From Phymatolithon calcareum (taxonomy: Eukaryota > Rhodophyta > Florideophyceae > Hapalidiales), in the NCBI GenBank assembly GCA_977006965.1, contig OZ345382.1:1798001-1862000 (forward strand): a DNA stretch of 64,000 nt, written 5' to 3'. This document shows, piece after piece, positions 1-13,865 of the stretch. The translations under genes and the position numbers were made by a program. Positions within the stretch are counted from its first letter, which is position 1. Each line of letters starts with the position of its first letter. Under the pieces are notes generated by a model. That model was not told the DNA's origin, made no database searches, and saw only the letters and a list, made by a program, of their open reading frames with translations.

Positions 1-1
1 C

Positions 2-2037
2 AATAATCACCCGAATGAGATGAATTTGCGCTGTTAGGTTTGCCTTGAGAAAGACCCCAGCAACGGTGCTATGCCATGGAGAAAGGCTACAGAAAGTAGG
101 CATCTGCTAAGTCATATTCGCCGGCATCACGCTGAACTCCTTGAAGTCTATGAGGCAGCGATTACTGAAGAGAGCGAGTCAAAGAAGAGAAAAAGGGACA
201 ATCAAATTCAATCTATTCGGACGCTTTTACGAGCGAAGAGGAAACCATCGTACGATCTGAGCGACCCAAAGCACGCGGCCTTCGAACAAAACGTAGGGCT
301 GCTGGTGGGGAAGGTGCTCTTTCCTATGTATATTGTGGATAATCCTTGGTTTAATCGGCTCGTTTTCTCAATCGACTCCAAGTTGAAAATGCCTTCACGA
401 CGTCGCTTTACAGAAAAAATTCTAGTCGACTTGGTCGACGACGGCATGCAACAAAGTAAGAAGGAGATAAGTGCTTGTCTTGCTGTTGCTGTTTTATTTG
501 ATTTGTGGATGAGCTATGGGTCGAAAGCTGTCTTTTCGGTTGTGTGCCACACACTATCTGGTGGACATACTCCAAATGCATTTTCTGTCGGCACGATATG
601 TATGGACGGTACAGATGGTTCCTCCGTTTCTCATGAACTGGACGGGATCATTCAAAACTACGGACTGACAACCAAAACTGTGGCCTGCGTGTACGATGGA
701 GGGAGTAATTTGCGTGGCTGCCACCAACACCTCACAGGTAAAGTTTCATTTGAAATGTTGGGATATGCTACTTCTGTCACAGTTAATTGCTTCGCACACA
801 TCATAAGCAAGGCTATCAGTGACGCAGTTGGTAACGATGGTGCTGGATCTGTAACCGGTCCATTTTGGGCTGTTCAGTTCGATCCGCTCAAAGTTACAAT
901 CTGTCATTACCTGGACAAAGAAATCCGGTAAAGGTGCTCGTGCATGGAATGATGGGTGCAAACAAGCCGAATTGCCACCGAAACGACTGTACCCGCCCGT
1001 GAAAATACGGTTTGGGAGTGTCGTGTTAATGTTCCAGCGACTCTGGGACTACCGAGCTGCAATAGACATATGCTGCGGGCAATCAAACGTACCGGAGCTG
1101 AAGCGTAGGTGTCCGACAGAAACCGAGTGGCGCGCTTTTCAAGCGGTCCTCAAGTGCACCAAACCTCTCATGCTGTGTTGCACCCTGAATCAAGGACAAA
1201 AGATCTGGCTGTTTTCCGATGCTGTCTCATCGATAGCACCGGTCGCTGTCGATCTACGAAAAACTGCGGCGAATGCCGCAATATATATGCAGTCTGTCAG
1301 TCCTTTCTCTGTCGAATCATGGTTGTACAAACTTACGTGCGCAATGTCTGGTGCATCTCTTTCGTGCTTGAGCAAACATTTGGCCTATTTGGATCAGTAC
1401 GATGATCTCGCTGCTCATAACATTATGGCAATGATGTTCGACCCACGTTAAATCTCTCTGGAGTGTATCCTTCATTACCGAACAGGTAGATCGTTTGCTA
1501 GCAAAAAGTTGTTGGTCAGAAAACATCAAGACGAGATGGTGCGAAAGTTATTGGCGATTCACACACACGAGCATGCTCCTATCCAGGACGGCACGATGAC
1601 TGATGCTCTCCTCTCTATACGAAGATGATCAGGGTGACGACAATGAGACGAAAAACACTGAGCTCGTTTTGCGCGATGAATTGAGCTCATACCAGAAAAT
1701 TTGCACCTCATTCAACAAAGATGAGCCTGTGCTCAAGTGGATAGCTGCTCAAAAGACAAGGTGCCTCCATGTCGTACTTCTGGCTCAAAGCATCTTGGTT
1801 ATCCCAGGATCGCAAATCGAAAACGAAAGAGTCTTTTTTATTACAGGAATTGTGTCTAAGAACAGACGCAACCGTACTGGATTCGAATCCATCGATAAGA
1901 TAGCCTCCATCTATTACAACTTCAAGGAGACGGCGTCGCACGGTCTAGAAGGTGAACCTGTGATTGATTTTGACGCTGTAATAGACGCTGAGATCGAAAT
2001 TGAAGCAGAAGCCGACTGCAGCGCCGATACGTTCTAA
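2..2037 (+). pseudogene. hAT-superfamily transposase, decayed
   Basis: Three plus-strand pieces in three frames (71-931, 972-1451, 1603-2037) together resemble a BED-finger hAT transposase. Reading in frame from base 2, a BED-type zinc finger is visible: a CxxC pair coded at 32-43 and a histidine cluster (HIRRHH) near 115-132. A TAG stop at 35-37 sits between the two cysteines. The middle piece ends at MMFDPR, the usual position of the conserved DPR before the dimerisation region, and a TAA follows at once. The last piece carries the hAT C-terminal dimerisation signature (KWIAAQ, then ILVIPGSQIENERVFF). Such enzymes catalyse cut-and-paste transposition in the nucleus. The stops and frameshifts make this copy inactive. 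The 5' part probably lies left of the window. Confidence 0.85.
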
Positions 2038-2159
2038 ATTTGGTTGATAGTTTTCTCGATACCATAACAGTAAAGCCTGTTTTTATCGTTGTGGATGACC
2101 CAACTACAACCAACCTCAAACATTCACCGTTTCACGGACAATGGGTTATGTAGCACGTA

Positions 2160-2320
2160 TTTTAGCGTGTTACGGGCTTCTCGCGGGCCACCGGTTAACC
2201 TTTTTACGGGTCGCGTGCTCAAACGGGTCTGAAAAATTTCTGCCCGACGGGTTCCGGGCTACCCCGTGGACCGTCCCAGCCCACGTGCAGCAGCCCGAGC
2301 CCATGGCCCGTGCAACACTG
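2160..2320 (+). repeat. hAT right subterminal region and terminal inverted repeat
   Basis: Downstream of the transposase remnant lies a GC-rich stretch with repeated CGGGCT/GCCCGA/GGCCCG motifs, typical of Ac-like hAT subterminal regions. It ends in GGCCCGTGCAACACTG at 2305-2320, whose reverse complement starts CAGTGTTGCAC, a plausible hAT TIR. The bases after it (GTCTATAC, 2321-2328) would be one side of an 8-bp target duplication. The matching left end is outside the window, so the boundary is inferred from one end only. Confidence 0.6.
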
Positions 2321-2328
2321 GTCTATAC

Positions 2329-3227
2329 GGGCATGTTCGTGTTTGTTCGATTGTATCATAACGAGATGCGACAAATGTCATTACGGGAGGATCATTTCCA
2401 TCAATCAGGTTTTTTCTCCGCTTTTGCCGAAATTTGGTTAACTCGGAAAATGCCGTTTATCGTACTATGTTATTAGCATGTGGTCATTTTGTGCGTGGCA
2501 TGAGCCATAGCTCTTTCGGTATGGAGATCATATGCTAGAGCTAGCGTTCACCGCACGCTATCTTTCTGGCTTCGATTCTTTCAGCGCGCCAGAATGATTA
2601 ATTCCAACAATTGTGTTCATGATAAATGTGGACGATGCGACGTTGCGTCAGGAATTCTTCGAGAGCGAGCTAGTGTTCTAGAGGGCGGAGATGAAAAGGC
2701 ACTTATGGTGCTCGATGAACTATTTGGAGAGATAACTGGCCCTTATCCGTCTACAGGACAGAAGTCATGACCAGATCAGTGTCCTTCAGACTATAGTGAC
2801 TACTGCCGAGTAGAGACAGGGACTCCGACATTTCGGAGCTTTGGTGACATATTCGAAGAACCCCGAAGAGGTAGGTGCAAGAAAACTCCCCGATTGCCTA
2901 CTCAACGCCGGGCAGGCGTGCGTCTTCGGAACCGCCGTCTGGAGATCGAGGTGATTGGGTATTGGGTGCGGTATACTGCGGGCTCGACAGGAGATTCTGG
3001 AAGGATTAGAAACACTCCATTGTCAAAGGCCGGGAGTTCTGCTATGGATCGTTTGTTTTGCGGAGAGGAAGAATTGTGATGACAACAGAGCAGGATAATT
3101 GACCATGCGGTCACTTCGTACTATGAATATTAATAAAGAACATTCAGATGAACATCTGTGTTCCAAATCGAATCGTTTTTATTTCAAAATCATCTCAATA
3201 ATGACAACGGTCAAGTCATAGTACTCT
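2329..3227. other. No recognised gene
   Basis: Only short ORFs without recognisable motifs are seen. No tRNA, TIR or tandem repeat was found. Confidence 0.5.
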
Positions 3228-6200
3228 CTATTTCAGACGCCGCGAGTTCTTGTGCGGGGAGGGAGGATGAGGTTGCTCTGGCTCTCTAGGAACGTACTGT
3301 CCAGACGAAGAGCCATGGGCACCTGTATCCCCACATTGTGGATGAGGAGTTTGCCTGCCGGTTTCTTCATCACCAGGTTCATCAATCTCGGCCTGATCTT
3401 CAGTCTCTGGTAAATCAACGGATCCAGGCGGAGGGAGGGATGAGATCTCTGGCGTTTGGTCAGCATCTTGATGTGAGTCAGCAATCCAGACTTCAGTTCT
3501 GATTCGAACGCCACGGACTTGAATCGTAGAAATGCTCGCTATTTTGAAACGAGTAACATTTGAGCCTCGGTCACCCATCGGGACAGTGCAGAAAAGACGG
3601 CGCTTGCTGTTATGCAATGCGATGTACGCAATATGCGATGGTAAAACTAGACTATGGTTCAATTCTAGTGTGATCTAAAGAAAGCTCGACCTGATAACGT
3701 ATGATTAGTGCATAATTAGACGCGTACTCCAACCTGCGTTGCATATGAGAGCATTAAACGGAATTTAAGAGGAGGAAAAAGTGTCTTTGAAAGAGATACT
3801 GACGTTCTCACAAAAGGAGTTTATTATGCAATAGACTAGGTTTTCTTTCATTCTGGATTTGTGAGCTCGACCCAAGGATGCATACTTCTAAGGTAATGTG
3901 GGTCATAACAATTCCGGCTAACTACGAAATAAGGCACCAAAATCTTAGAAGATGACCAATAGACTACAGCATTTCTCTTTCAGATTTGCGCTCGGTGGCC
4001 CCTTCGCAGTCATTTCCTCGAAGAGAGAGATTTCAGAAGCATTTCTTTATTTCGGTTATTTCGGTTGGTTTTGTCTCATAAGAGAGAGAGTGTTGAAAAT
4101 TATTAACTCTGCCGGGAGGATACCCATGACCTCTATTTCTGGGGAAAAAATTGCTCCATCGTCCAGAGATGGGGTAGGAACGTACACAATATAAGGATTT
4201 TGGGGCGAAAGGCGGCAGATGTCAAGGTTGCAGTCATGTAAAACTGAAACAAGCTGCATGTAAAGCCCAACTTTAGCAAACCACATCGTGTCCAGAACGA
4301 AATGAGGATAATTGAAGCGATGTAACCCTAACGGTGCTTGAGAACTTGGAGCGCGAGAGCATGGACGTAATGCTGCCAAAAATCATTATAATGATCTTTA
4401 GGGCCAGCTCGGAACAGTGCAGCAATTGCCCATAGTGCGGGTCCTTCGTTATCGATGGCAATGAATCAGATGCTTGGACGGTGAATTATGAAAGGAGAAT
4501 GGAAAGGTAAGTCATTTGGTCTATAGCACAAGAGCTCTCTAATATCCCCAACTCCAACTTCAATAACGAGCGTTCCATTTCTCGTGAGTGCTTTCAACTT
4601 GTTCCCATAATGTTGAATTGAGAAGGAAGATTGGACTATTTGCGCGTGTGTGGTTTCTTTGAGGGCTCGCGCTCTGTGAGGATTAGAAGTTACCGCACTC
4701 GGGTCCATGGCTTGCAATTCTCCGGAAAGATGCCAGGAAAGGTCACAAAGGATTTTCAGGATCTGCTCTTGGCGAAATAACGGCAGATGTGCCCGTCTCC
4801 AGCACAGATGGAACGCAGGAATTTGGGCCAAGAACATGCCTGACCTCTGACGTTTCTGCTTGTGCAAGCTCCACACTTTTCGCTACGAACGCTTCACGGC
4901 CAGCCATAAGACAGAAGCATTCCAGAGACGCTAGCCGTTCGCCCCGCATCGCTCCCGTTAGTTGTGAACTGAGGCGGCCTTCCCAGTCATTGAGCATTGC
5001 AGCCGACATGGAAAGTAACTGAATGCCCTTATTATTTCCTTGCCGAATGGCTCTCTTGAGTGTTTGGTGTGCCTTCTCGAGAACTAATTGTCCCACTCTT
5101 GATACATGACCAACCATAGGCAGAGTGGTATTCACAAGTTCAACGAGCCTGTGCACATTGGGCTTGTCAAAAGTTCGCTTGGCAACGAGGCAAAAAGCAC
5201 GTTGTTTCATCAGTTCAGGTCGAAACGCTCGAGTCATGGACTCTTCTTCTAGATGTCGGATACTTTCCGTAGGCATTTCTCACAAAGCATGCACATAGTA
5301 CAGGTGACGATCCTCTCGTTTTTGAAGACTCGTGATGTACGTCTCCTCATTTAGATGATTGAAAGGCACCAGAAGTGATTTACAATCACGCTCTGCGAAT
5401 GGAAATCGCCAAAGAGCGGCTATCAACCTGAAAATCGATACACCAGAGATATTGCTTCAGTGCTTTTCCGAGAAACCACAGAATTCGGTGTGAAATTCAA
5501 GCATTGATAAGCCTGGAGAAGTGAGATTTCAGAGACAATGGATAAAGAGTACAATGCTGTCATTTGCATGGCGAAAAGCGTCTTGCTAGCTGCGTCGAAC
5601 AATCGGTTATGAAGCTTAAGGTTACAGTCCTTGAGAAACCCTATCATGTACTTCTCAGCGAGAGAACGGCTGCGTGCAGTTGGAAGGAGCCGAAAGGAAA
5701 GATTTATGCAATCTTTGAGGCGTCCCGTAAGGAGATGGTCCGTTGCTAAGAAGAAGGACTGGTACGGGTTGAGAACGGTACCGCATCAGCTGTTTGCGGA
5801 ATCCGAGCTCTGGCTCCCAGCACTGCCGCTCGCATGGAATCTAGCTGTAATTCGATGTCTCCAGATGTCAATTTCATCCCCAGAAGTCTGCAAGACTCCA
5901 TTTGCGCACTGCTGTCACGGACAGCCGCGTGGACAGAGAAGCTTCTCGATATGCCGGTTAGACACTCATTGCTTACCAGTCCGGCATACTGGCTTCCAGC
6001 GTTACAACTGACTTGCTTCGTGTTGACTGCAGGAAGTACCTGTGTGACCAAGAGTGTCCAGAGCTGAATTTAAAGCTGATGTATCACCAAGAAATCAGAC
6101 CAAATCCAGGAATATCAGACATTTCTGTCCGGTGGCGTCATAGTCGACGAATCCCTCGGTCATGCCTTGGATTGCATCTTGCTGGACTGCTCTGAAAACT

Positions 6201-8102
6201 GAAAAACCGTTCACTCCTGGCAGAAAAAGCGTAATAATTCGGACTGCGTTTGCAGCAGATCTTGCCGTCACAGGTAGATTCAAACGAACAAGATAAAATC
6301 CATCTACTGAACTTGACTTCCCCCTTGATACCTCAAAACATTCACAAAATAGCATGAATCTGTAAATCAAGTACTTTTTGCCGTTCCCTAGCGTTCCCAT
6401 GCTACTTATCGGGCGATAATTTGATAGTCTTCGAGGTCCAGAATGAACATTTAAAATTTCGCAAGCAATTACATCTCGTGTCTTATCTGAGCGGTCGTTT
6501 GAAAAGAGATGGATTACCGAATCAACATCGCCAATTAAATCTTCATGGATAGCTGCATCGCTCGATATCCAAACGACATGTCTCTTTCAGTCCTCATTTT
6601 CCACCCAAAAGCGGTGAATGAAAAGAATACGAGCATGAATATCAAGAGAATGTGCGGGTGAAAGAGAACGCGGACGTAGTAGGCACACGATGCCACCGGG
6701 CTTTTTCCAGTTCATACAGACCTCTTTTAACTGCATTTGTCTACGTTTTAGAGGTTCTCGTCTGTCACGCAAGGCTTGTTGCATAGCGGGCAGGAGTCTT
6801 CGCTTTTTCCTTGCGTTTCTTCCCACTCCAACGTGATCTTAGTGATCGACAGCGCGCTGGTCTATCTGTGGAAGGTCAGGAATTTCAACAGTGATTCCAA
6901 CAGATGGGGACCGGTATTCAGTGAACTGGGATATCCTAACTATTTTTTCTGGTCACGTAAAGATATCCCGGCGAGCGAATTATCATTGCATCTGACCATA
7001 CCCCTACGTGATGCATAGTAGAGAGGTCATATGGCAATAGCGTCCCCTTCTACATCAATGTATCCAGTAGAGGAGATACCCGGGGCAATCGAGTTTGCAA
7101 ACGCTTGACACGAATCGGTACGCCCGAGCAATGATACTGAAATCGTGTCTCCCAATTCTGCAAATGGCGATTTGAGAGTTCGAACTGAATCGTTTTCCTT
7201 ATCAACAGAGATCCGCTTCGGTGGACCGTAAAAAAATTCTCGTGCTGCCACTACAGACTATATGTCAACACAGTTATCCGCGCGAATAGCTTGATTCCAA
7301 ACAGATCCACCATCTCCATTTAACGCATCCAGGCAGGTGGAGAACATTAAATCGTCAACGTTCGTTTTTGCGAGATATTCGCTTGGTAGCACTGTTCGGA
7401 TCACTGCCTTTGGCGTTCCATCTGCGGAATAAGATATGGCACGCGCACCTGTTTTCCGTTGATCCAAAACTTCCTCAGTGCCCGTTGCCCGTACAGGCAA
7501 ATATTTCAAAAGATCTCTCTTGTACGTGTGCTAAGCTTGAGAAACGGGGTAGTGACACGATATGTTCATTCTGTATTTGCAACTCATCATGGGTTACAAC
7601 GTGTGTTTTCCAGAAATCGTCACCTTTAAATTGAATTCGAAGGAAGGTATCTGCAATTATTCGAATAGATTGGTATTGCAGTTTGGCAAACTTTCGGCTC
7701 CCTGAAATCATGAGAACACCCTAAAGGACGCGTAAGTTCTTAATCTTGAGGGATGCAGAGCTGTTCTGATTTCCATTCTCGTCGACCGGGTCCATGCTCT
7801 GGTTATACATCCCAATGGTAGATTCTTCAATGAAATTCTCCCATTCAGGTACATCATCATGGCATGGATCTTAGTAGCCGGCTAGCTTACCAGTGATGTT
7901 GACACATTCACTTATAGTATCTTGGATCCGATAAGCGCGAAGCTCCAGGATGCTCTGCAGCGTCGTGAAGGGGCTCTTGCTCGTGTTCAAATATACAGTC
8001 ATTCATTTCTGTACTCCCTTGAACATTATCTCCAATTTCATGTCTTCTGGAAGTATTTCGATCTGGAGCTAGTACGATTACATCGGCGCTCCGAGAGCGC
8101 AC
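3228..8102 (-). pseudogene. Large decayed minus-strand gene, probably transposon-borne
   Basis: A chain of minus-strand ORF pieces reads in a consistent direction and looks like one broken protein: 7908-8102, 7475-7711, 7258-7509, 7027-7251, 6095-6400, 5746-6051, 4743-5276, 4466-4876, 4056-4379 and a Pro/Glu-rich tail 3228-3662. Protein-like segments include YRFMLFCECFEV and DGFYLVRLNLP (6095-6400), and GHVSRVGQLVLEKAHQTLKR followed by an NDWEGRL motif (4743-5276). The 4743-5276 and 4466-4876 pieces overlap in two frames that both look coding, which indicates a frameshift near 4800. The layout is loosely reminiscent of the very large Tnp2/KDZ-like transposon proteins of fungi and algae, but no catalytic signature could be placed. 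The family is unknown. Confidence 0.5.
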
Positions 8103-8109
8103 GTCACTG

Positions 8110-9892
8110 GAGAACTTGAATCGACTTCTGCGTTTCGTTTCGCTTGGTTAGGTACATCAGACATCGTGGGTTAATGATTGCCTGACATCCGCATTTTTTG
8201 GAACGGTTTCGGCGTCTAGAGCGGGCCACTGTATAGCCAACAAAGGAAACTTGAACATGGACAGTCTCAATCTGTTTCTGAAAATGATTTAAACCATTGT
8301 TCGGATCGGGGTTTAAAACGTAATATTCTATTGCTGCAAATGGTTAGAAACGCTTGCGGTATGACACAAAACGTTTCTTGAGCATTATTTTTCTCAATAT
8401 AGAACAACGTAGAACCTACCAAATACGGGGTTAAACCTCATGGAGACCGATGATTCCCGACGGATGAGGGTTTCATGAACTCTAGATTTTGTAAAGCAAT
8501 CTAATAGTAGACTTTTGCGTACTTCCCAGTGGCTTTCCGAAAAGCCAAATTACAATTCTTCCATGGACTCTTCCTGAGAAAGACCCCCTGGGTTATCTCA
8601 GCAGGCGCCGGCGTCATCAGTCCCTGTTCACCTAAATCGCCCGATCTCTGATCTCGGCTCTGCCAAACTTGCCGTACATTCTGTAATAGTGCAGCCTATA
8701 TCGAAAAAGCTCGAACTTGCACGATTTTGGGGCACGAGCCTTCGAACTATCTCAAAAATCGTGAGAAGAGTCACACAGGCGCAGAATTTTGGAGCTGTAA
8801 CGCTCTCATGCGATACGGGCCGGAAGTATATCGCACCTGTTGAGCTGCCTGACGGAGAAAAATGAAAGAATATCTTTCCTGTGTCACCACCACTCGAAGC
8901 AAAGTGACGATTCAAAATTGAATTGAGTAGTGAAGTTTACGCGAATTCGCGCCAGGACAGTTTTGAAAAACGGAAGTCAAGAGTTAAACAAGGTACATTG
9001 TGCAGCCAATAACATGGTACAGGTAATTCTCAAGTCAGCGGGAAAAGAATGCTCTCTGCGAGAGTTTCAATTGCTGGCAGCTCTTATAAGTCGCGTTTCA
9101 TCAATTCGAAGCATTAAAATTCCATCTAAATATTCCGTTCAGTTCCCATGCGTTACGAGAACTACTCGCTTTGAAATTCCATTTGAGTCTTACAATGGTA
9201 TTTCTGACGCTCTAAATTTCAACATTCATCAGGGTGAGACCGGCGTCTACCGCGAGAAAGGAAATATCTCCCGTAATATAGGCACTATATAGATTTTTGA
9301 TGTTGAAGTACGAGGAGGAAAAGCGCAAAATATTGCTTGGTTGAGGTTTTCCCGCAAGTCTAAATACTGAGTGCATTCCATATGTACATCAGAATCGTGC
9401 GACGTGGAGCGAAGGATCCTGAGAGAGGGATTTTACGTTTCATTTGAGACAATTGGCGTTTCTCGGGTCTCCCAGGGAGGGCCCCACTCGTCGGGGATAT
9501 CAAAAGCTTGGAAGCAGTACATCGGATCTCAATTGTCGCCCGCCTACAAAATGGAACTTCTCTTTGACATGGGAAAGATTTTCAGATCTAGGAGCGGAAT
9601 GCACGAAGCAACCGAGGTTCCCGGATCACTTCGTTGTCACTTCCCCGCTTTTGTTCTTAGAACACGGCTCATTACTGTCTCTACGAAACAATTGTTCGAA
9701 AATAGAATCAAACGGTGTTTCCGAAAGCAATGGGTTACGACAAAAGAGCAACTGGTACCGACTTCGACTTCAGAAGCTCTGCAAAATCTGCACTAGTGCA
9801 TTTACGATGAAAAAAATTTCGAACGTCAAAACAGAAATCAACATAAACTACAACAACTTATCAACCTTCAAGTACAACTCCACTTTTTTTTT
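8110..9892. other. No recognised gene
   Basis: Low-complexity AT-rich sequence with short overlapping ORFs on both strands (8628-8915 minus; 9371-9796 and 9444-9929 plus in two frames). None shows a known motif, and the overlapping plus frames cannot both be real. Nothing else was recognised. Confidence 0.45.
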
Positions 9893-11720
9893 CTACTTCA
9901 ACTTGATCCACGCTTCTTGTCCATCTTGATCAACTTCAGCATCTGAAAACGTGTCTCTGGTACTAGTGTTCTGCACTGCCAACTGAGACTCTCGCAATTG
10001 CCGAAGCTCTTCAGCGTCGTCCTCTGAAATTGTAAAATTTTCTCTGTACCAGGAAGTACATGTATCTGTGACCCTCTTTCTCATTTTTCAAGTACTTCTC
10101 CATAATTACTGAAACATTCTTCTCTTCGTCCAATGCCACATCCGTACCAAATGCGGCGCGCTCCATTGCGGAAAGAGGAGAGTGCATCAGACTGTATTGT
10201 TCGAGAGCGCTGACAACAAGGCCGCGCAATGCGATTGCCAGCACATGGATCGCCTTCAACGATTGATATGAGACGGTAAGTACAGAGGCGACGTCCGCAC
10301 TTGAGAAAAGCTCCATTAACATCTCATTCGCGACGTCATGGAAGGCGACTTCTTCGGTCAACGAAACATGCTCGTTTTCATTGCCCTGCGGCAAATCTTT
10401 ACAAGGATCTAACTCGTTCCTGGTCGACATTATGCGCTTCTTGTACGAAATAGTGGCGTGTAAAGACGGGAAATCCCCTTTCAGAATGCACAAAAGATCG
10501 ATGTTTTTCCTACTCGCATCTGGTACTCCGGTCACATAGGCGTCTCTTATGTTCCAAATAACATCCCTCAGGTTCTGAGTTTCAGCTTCTATCTGTTCCA
10601 GAGCAGATTTTTCTCTACGCAGCTCAATCTTGAACCCACACAGAGCCGCAAGTTCCACGTTCCCGAATTGCGATAATTTGTCCAAGATGAACACCAAATT
10701 TCTATACAGTTATATTCGTACAGCTGTTCTCCCCTGGTTCATATATTCCAGCCACAACGTACGAATTTGCTTCACGGCGTACTTTCGAAGTTCATAGTCC
10801 TCGTTCAACTCTCCGCTGTTTCCCTACTTTCGCTTCCGCGGCCTGCACGAAGGTCCTTCCGACAGGGAATCTGTATGTATTGAGTTGCAGTTTCTTTCTG
10901 CTGAAGTTCCCACAAATTTCTTCATCACATTCTCAACTGTGCGGACGATATCGGAATTGGTCTTGAGCCGCGAAAGCCATTCTGGCTGGTAAGTGAGTTC
11001 TGTAAATTGCAAAAAGTCCATGATATGTGATGAGCTCGGCAGACTTCTCGATGACTCCCCCGCTTGCGAGGCGGACACTAGAGCTGCCCCTTCGTCATTT
11101 CGAAACAGATTCTCCCTCGCAAAAATGATACCGGACCGCAGGGCCCGCTTGATGAGAAAGGTCCAGATTCGACCGGGTGGGTTTGCAAGCTTCACTTTCG
11201 AATTATTTTTTGTAGAAAACAAGATCATCGCGAAACCTTTCGAGTTGACGAGCACTTCAGCGTGTGGCATCATCTTCGACCACATTGCGTCACAATGAGG
11301 GCATCGCGCGCACGTAACTCATGACCGGACTGATTGTAGTCCATGTCAGTAAGGTAACGACTGCCCTCTCAGGTCCTGCCGCGTACAGAATGTGTTGCAG
11401 CTTAATTGTACATTTGCGCTTATTTTTCACTTCACGAGTACTGTTGTCAGCAAAAATCCGGCATCTATTGCTTCTGCCGTTTCCGCAGGTATGTTTTTGA
11501 CTCGGTTTTGCTCATGTGCAAATTCGACCACTAGATCTAGTACTTCCTTAAGCAGTCCATTCCTGTCCTTCGATATGTTTCTTAGCGCAAGCAATAGAGA
11601 CACAAAGCCACTTGGCTTATCTCTCGGTCCAGAAGCGTCCTCTAACGCGTACTCTGTGTCAGAAATGCTCAGATCGAGATCCGTCGTGAAGTCGGAATGG
11701 TTTCAATCGCTGGGGTAGAT
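9893..11720 (-). pseudogene. Decayed minus-strand gene of unknown family
   Basis: The minus-strand pieces 11392-11718 (opposite a plus-strand ORF), 10824-11285, 10011-10697 and 9893-10084 form one direction of reading. The translation begins around DTEYALEDASGP, passes a possible zinc pair (CPHC) just before MWSKMMPHAEVL, and continues through an Arg/Lys-rich patch (CRPRKRK) into a Glu-rich helical region. One TAA separates the 10824-11285 and 10011-10697 parts: translation in the second frame stays protein-like up to it (KYAVKQIRTLWLEYMNQGR). The C terminus is acidic and is read in two overlapping frames near 10020-10080. No catalytic motif was recognised. Given its neighbours it is probably a transposon accessory gene. 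Confidence 0.4.
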
Positions 11721-13850
11721 GTGCAGAAGTGGTGTAAAAAAAGTGTTTTTCTTTCGAAGCCGTAAAAGCCTCCGCCAAGGTGAGATAGATGAACCATAGA
11801 GTGTGCAATCGCAGCTGTTGAAATCAGAGGTGCGAGTTTTTTGCAGTTCCTGCTCGCATCTAAGCGTCAAACTAAGTGAATACAGTAATCCTGTTTCCTG
11901 GAAGCAGCCATGTCCCCATTCACTACGCAGAAGCACCGAATGTGATCTAAAGATCGCAGTAGGGCACGTACACATTTGATCATTTTAATCTAATTGCGAT
12001 CCCACACAAATACATTATCCCAGCTATCCACGTCCATGGCCCATGGACCATGGACGCGCATGGCTTGGAGCTCTAGCGTGGCTATTGTGCGATTATGTGT
12101 AGACCTTCCCGCTATACACAACCTATGCATCGGTTGTGTTCAGCGGGCATTATGAAGCATGGGTAATAATTACTCCTCCTTTGCGACGCCGTTGATCGAT
12201 TGCAATGGATTACCTCCGTCGCAGATCCAATTCCGAATTGGTACTTATTGCGCGTTATGATGCTCGTCGTGAATAGAATTAGATAAAAGCCCAGGGCAAG
12301 TCTCGAGCTTACGAGCTCCCTAACAAGCTCCAAAAACCGCATTTTCGCGCGACCCTATAGCGCATGTAATGCAATGATGAATGGTCAATAATCTGAACTC
12401 GAATGAAAGTTTCAAGAACCAGATCAGTACCTTCTAGTCCCGTTCTGTGCCTGTGCAGAACTCCACATTTCAACTATCTGAATTTGCTAGTTCAGATTAC
12501 CTATTCCCCGCATCCCACTCTGATCAAGATCACGCTGCAATTGGCATACTATAATTTGTGCGCCTCGTGAGACTTAAAGTATTCTCATTTCCGAGAAACT
12601 TGAATGCAATAGTACGTTTATGTACAGGCTTTTTTATTAAGCAATTCTTTTCGCACCTCTAACTTACGGGAATTTGTATTTTGCTTTCAGTGGCGTACTT
12701 TTCACTGCTGGCTCAGATGAACAATGATGTACAACATCCCGACGCTCACGGTTCGTGCACCAAGTGTTTGTACACGTCATGTACGTTCAGCAATACCTTC
12801 GGCTGTTAAGACATCTGGTTCTGATTCTAGAAATTCTTTCCATGGAAATGCGTCATTTTTGGAGTTCCAGAGCAGAAAAACACGGCTGTACAGCATCAGG
12901 AAGCCTACGCTTTGACTATAAAATCTCTATTCGCATCACATATTCGGCATTCAATACCTTCGATCGCTAAAATGTCTGGTTCGGATTCTGACACGTCTTT
13001 CCGTGCAATAGCGGTGTTTTGTCTTTACCCAGGGACTACTTCAGTATTAGCTGGCCGGTTTGCCAAGTGATTAGTGCACCGTTGATGTCGAGGGGTTTCA
13101 ATTTTGCCTCTCTTGATACATGTTCTAACTTAGCCAGGTTCTTTTACGCGGAAAAGAAATCTTCTGCAGCGTAATGTCTTTAACGTTCCCAGTTTCAAAA
13201 TAACTTCTTCTAAATTTAATAACCGTCTTTGAGCGCATGATTTCACCCACAATGCGCTGAAGCATGATCATGACAAAAGAATGGTTTCAAGTCAATATTA
13301 AGGCGGTTCAAATCGGACTGCAAACATAGTGAAAGACATTTTCTGCAAAGCAAAAAGCAGGTTGTAAACTTGGTTCAAAGAGCCAATTGCCTGACTTCAA
13401 TCGTATCGCTATATAACTTCTACGGACATTCAAAAGCCCATAAAATAAGCTTTTGTGTCAGAAATAATTTCGGTACAAAGTGGGTTTCAAGTATTTCTCA
13501 TCGTACGCAAAACTGCGTTATGGTTCTGGTTTTGACATAAAGTATAACCTATTTTCAAAAAGGTTCCAAGCCATCATAACGTCGTGCTTAAGTACGTTTG
13601 TACCTCAATAAAATGAAGAAAAGGCTGTGCATACAGGGTGAATTATACAGCGGGAAAAACCACGAAAACAAGGGGCTTCGCTTCTCCAGTGGTTCCACCA
13701 GTCTATACTCACAGAGTCTACATGTTTCTTGCTTTTCATACTCATATTGCTCTGGATCATACTCATAACACCCAACACTGATGAAACTGGTACACACCCA
13801 GAGCAACCCCAACTCTTCGACTCATGCTCCCTTTGCAAGCTGAAGTTTAG
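11721..13850. other. No recognised gene; one short palindrome
   Basis: AT-rich sequence without a convincing ORF. At 12031-12056 there is an inverted repeat of CGTCCATGG/CCATGGACG around a CCCATGGA core. The rest shows nothing recognisable. Confidence 0.5.
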
Positions 13851-13865
13851 CCTGTGGGATCATGG

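Noticed and set aside
9371-9929. Two overlapping plus-strand ORFs
   Set aside because: Both frames are open but neither shows a motif or homologue within the window.
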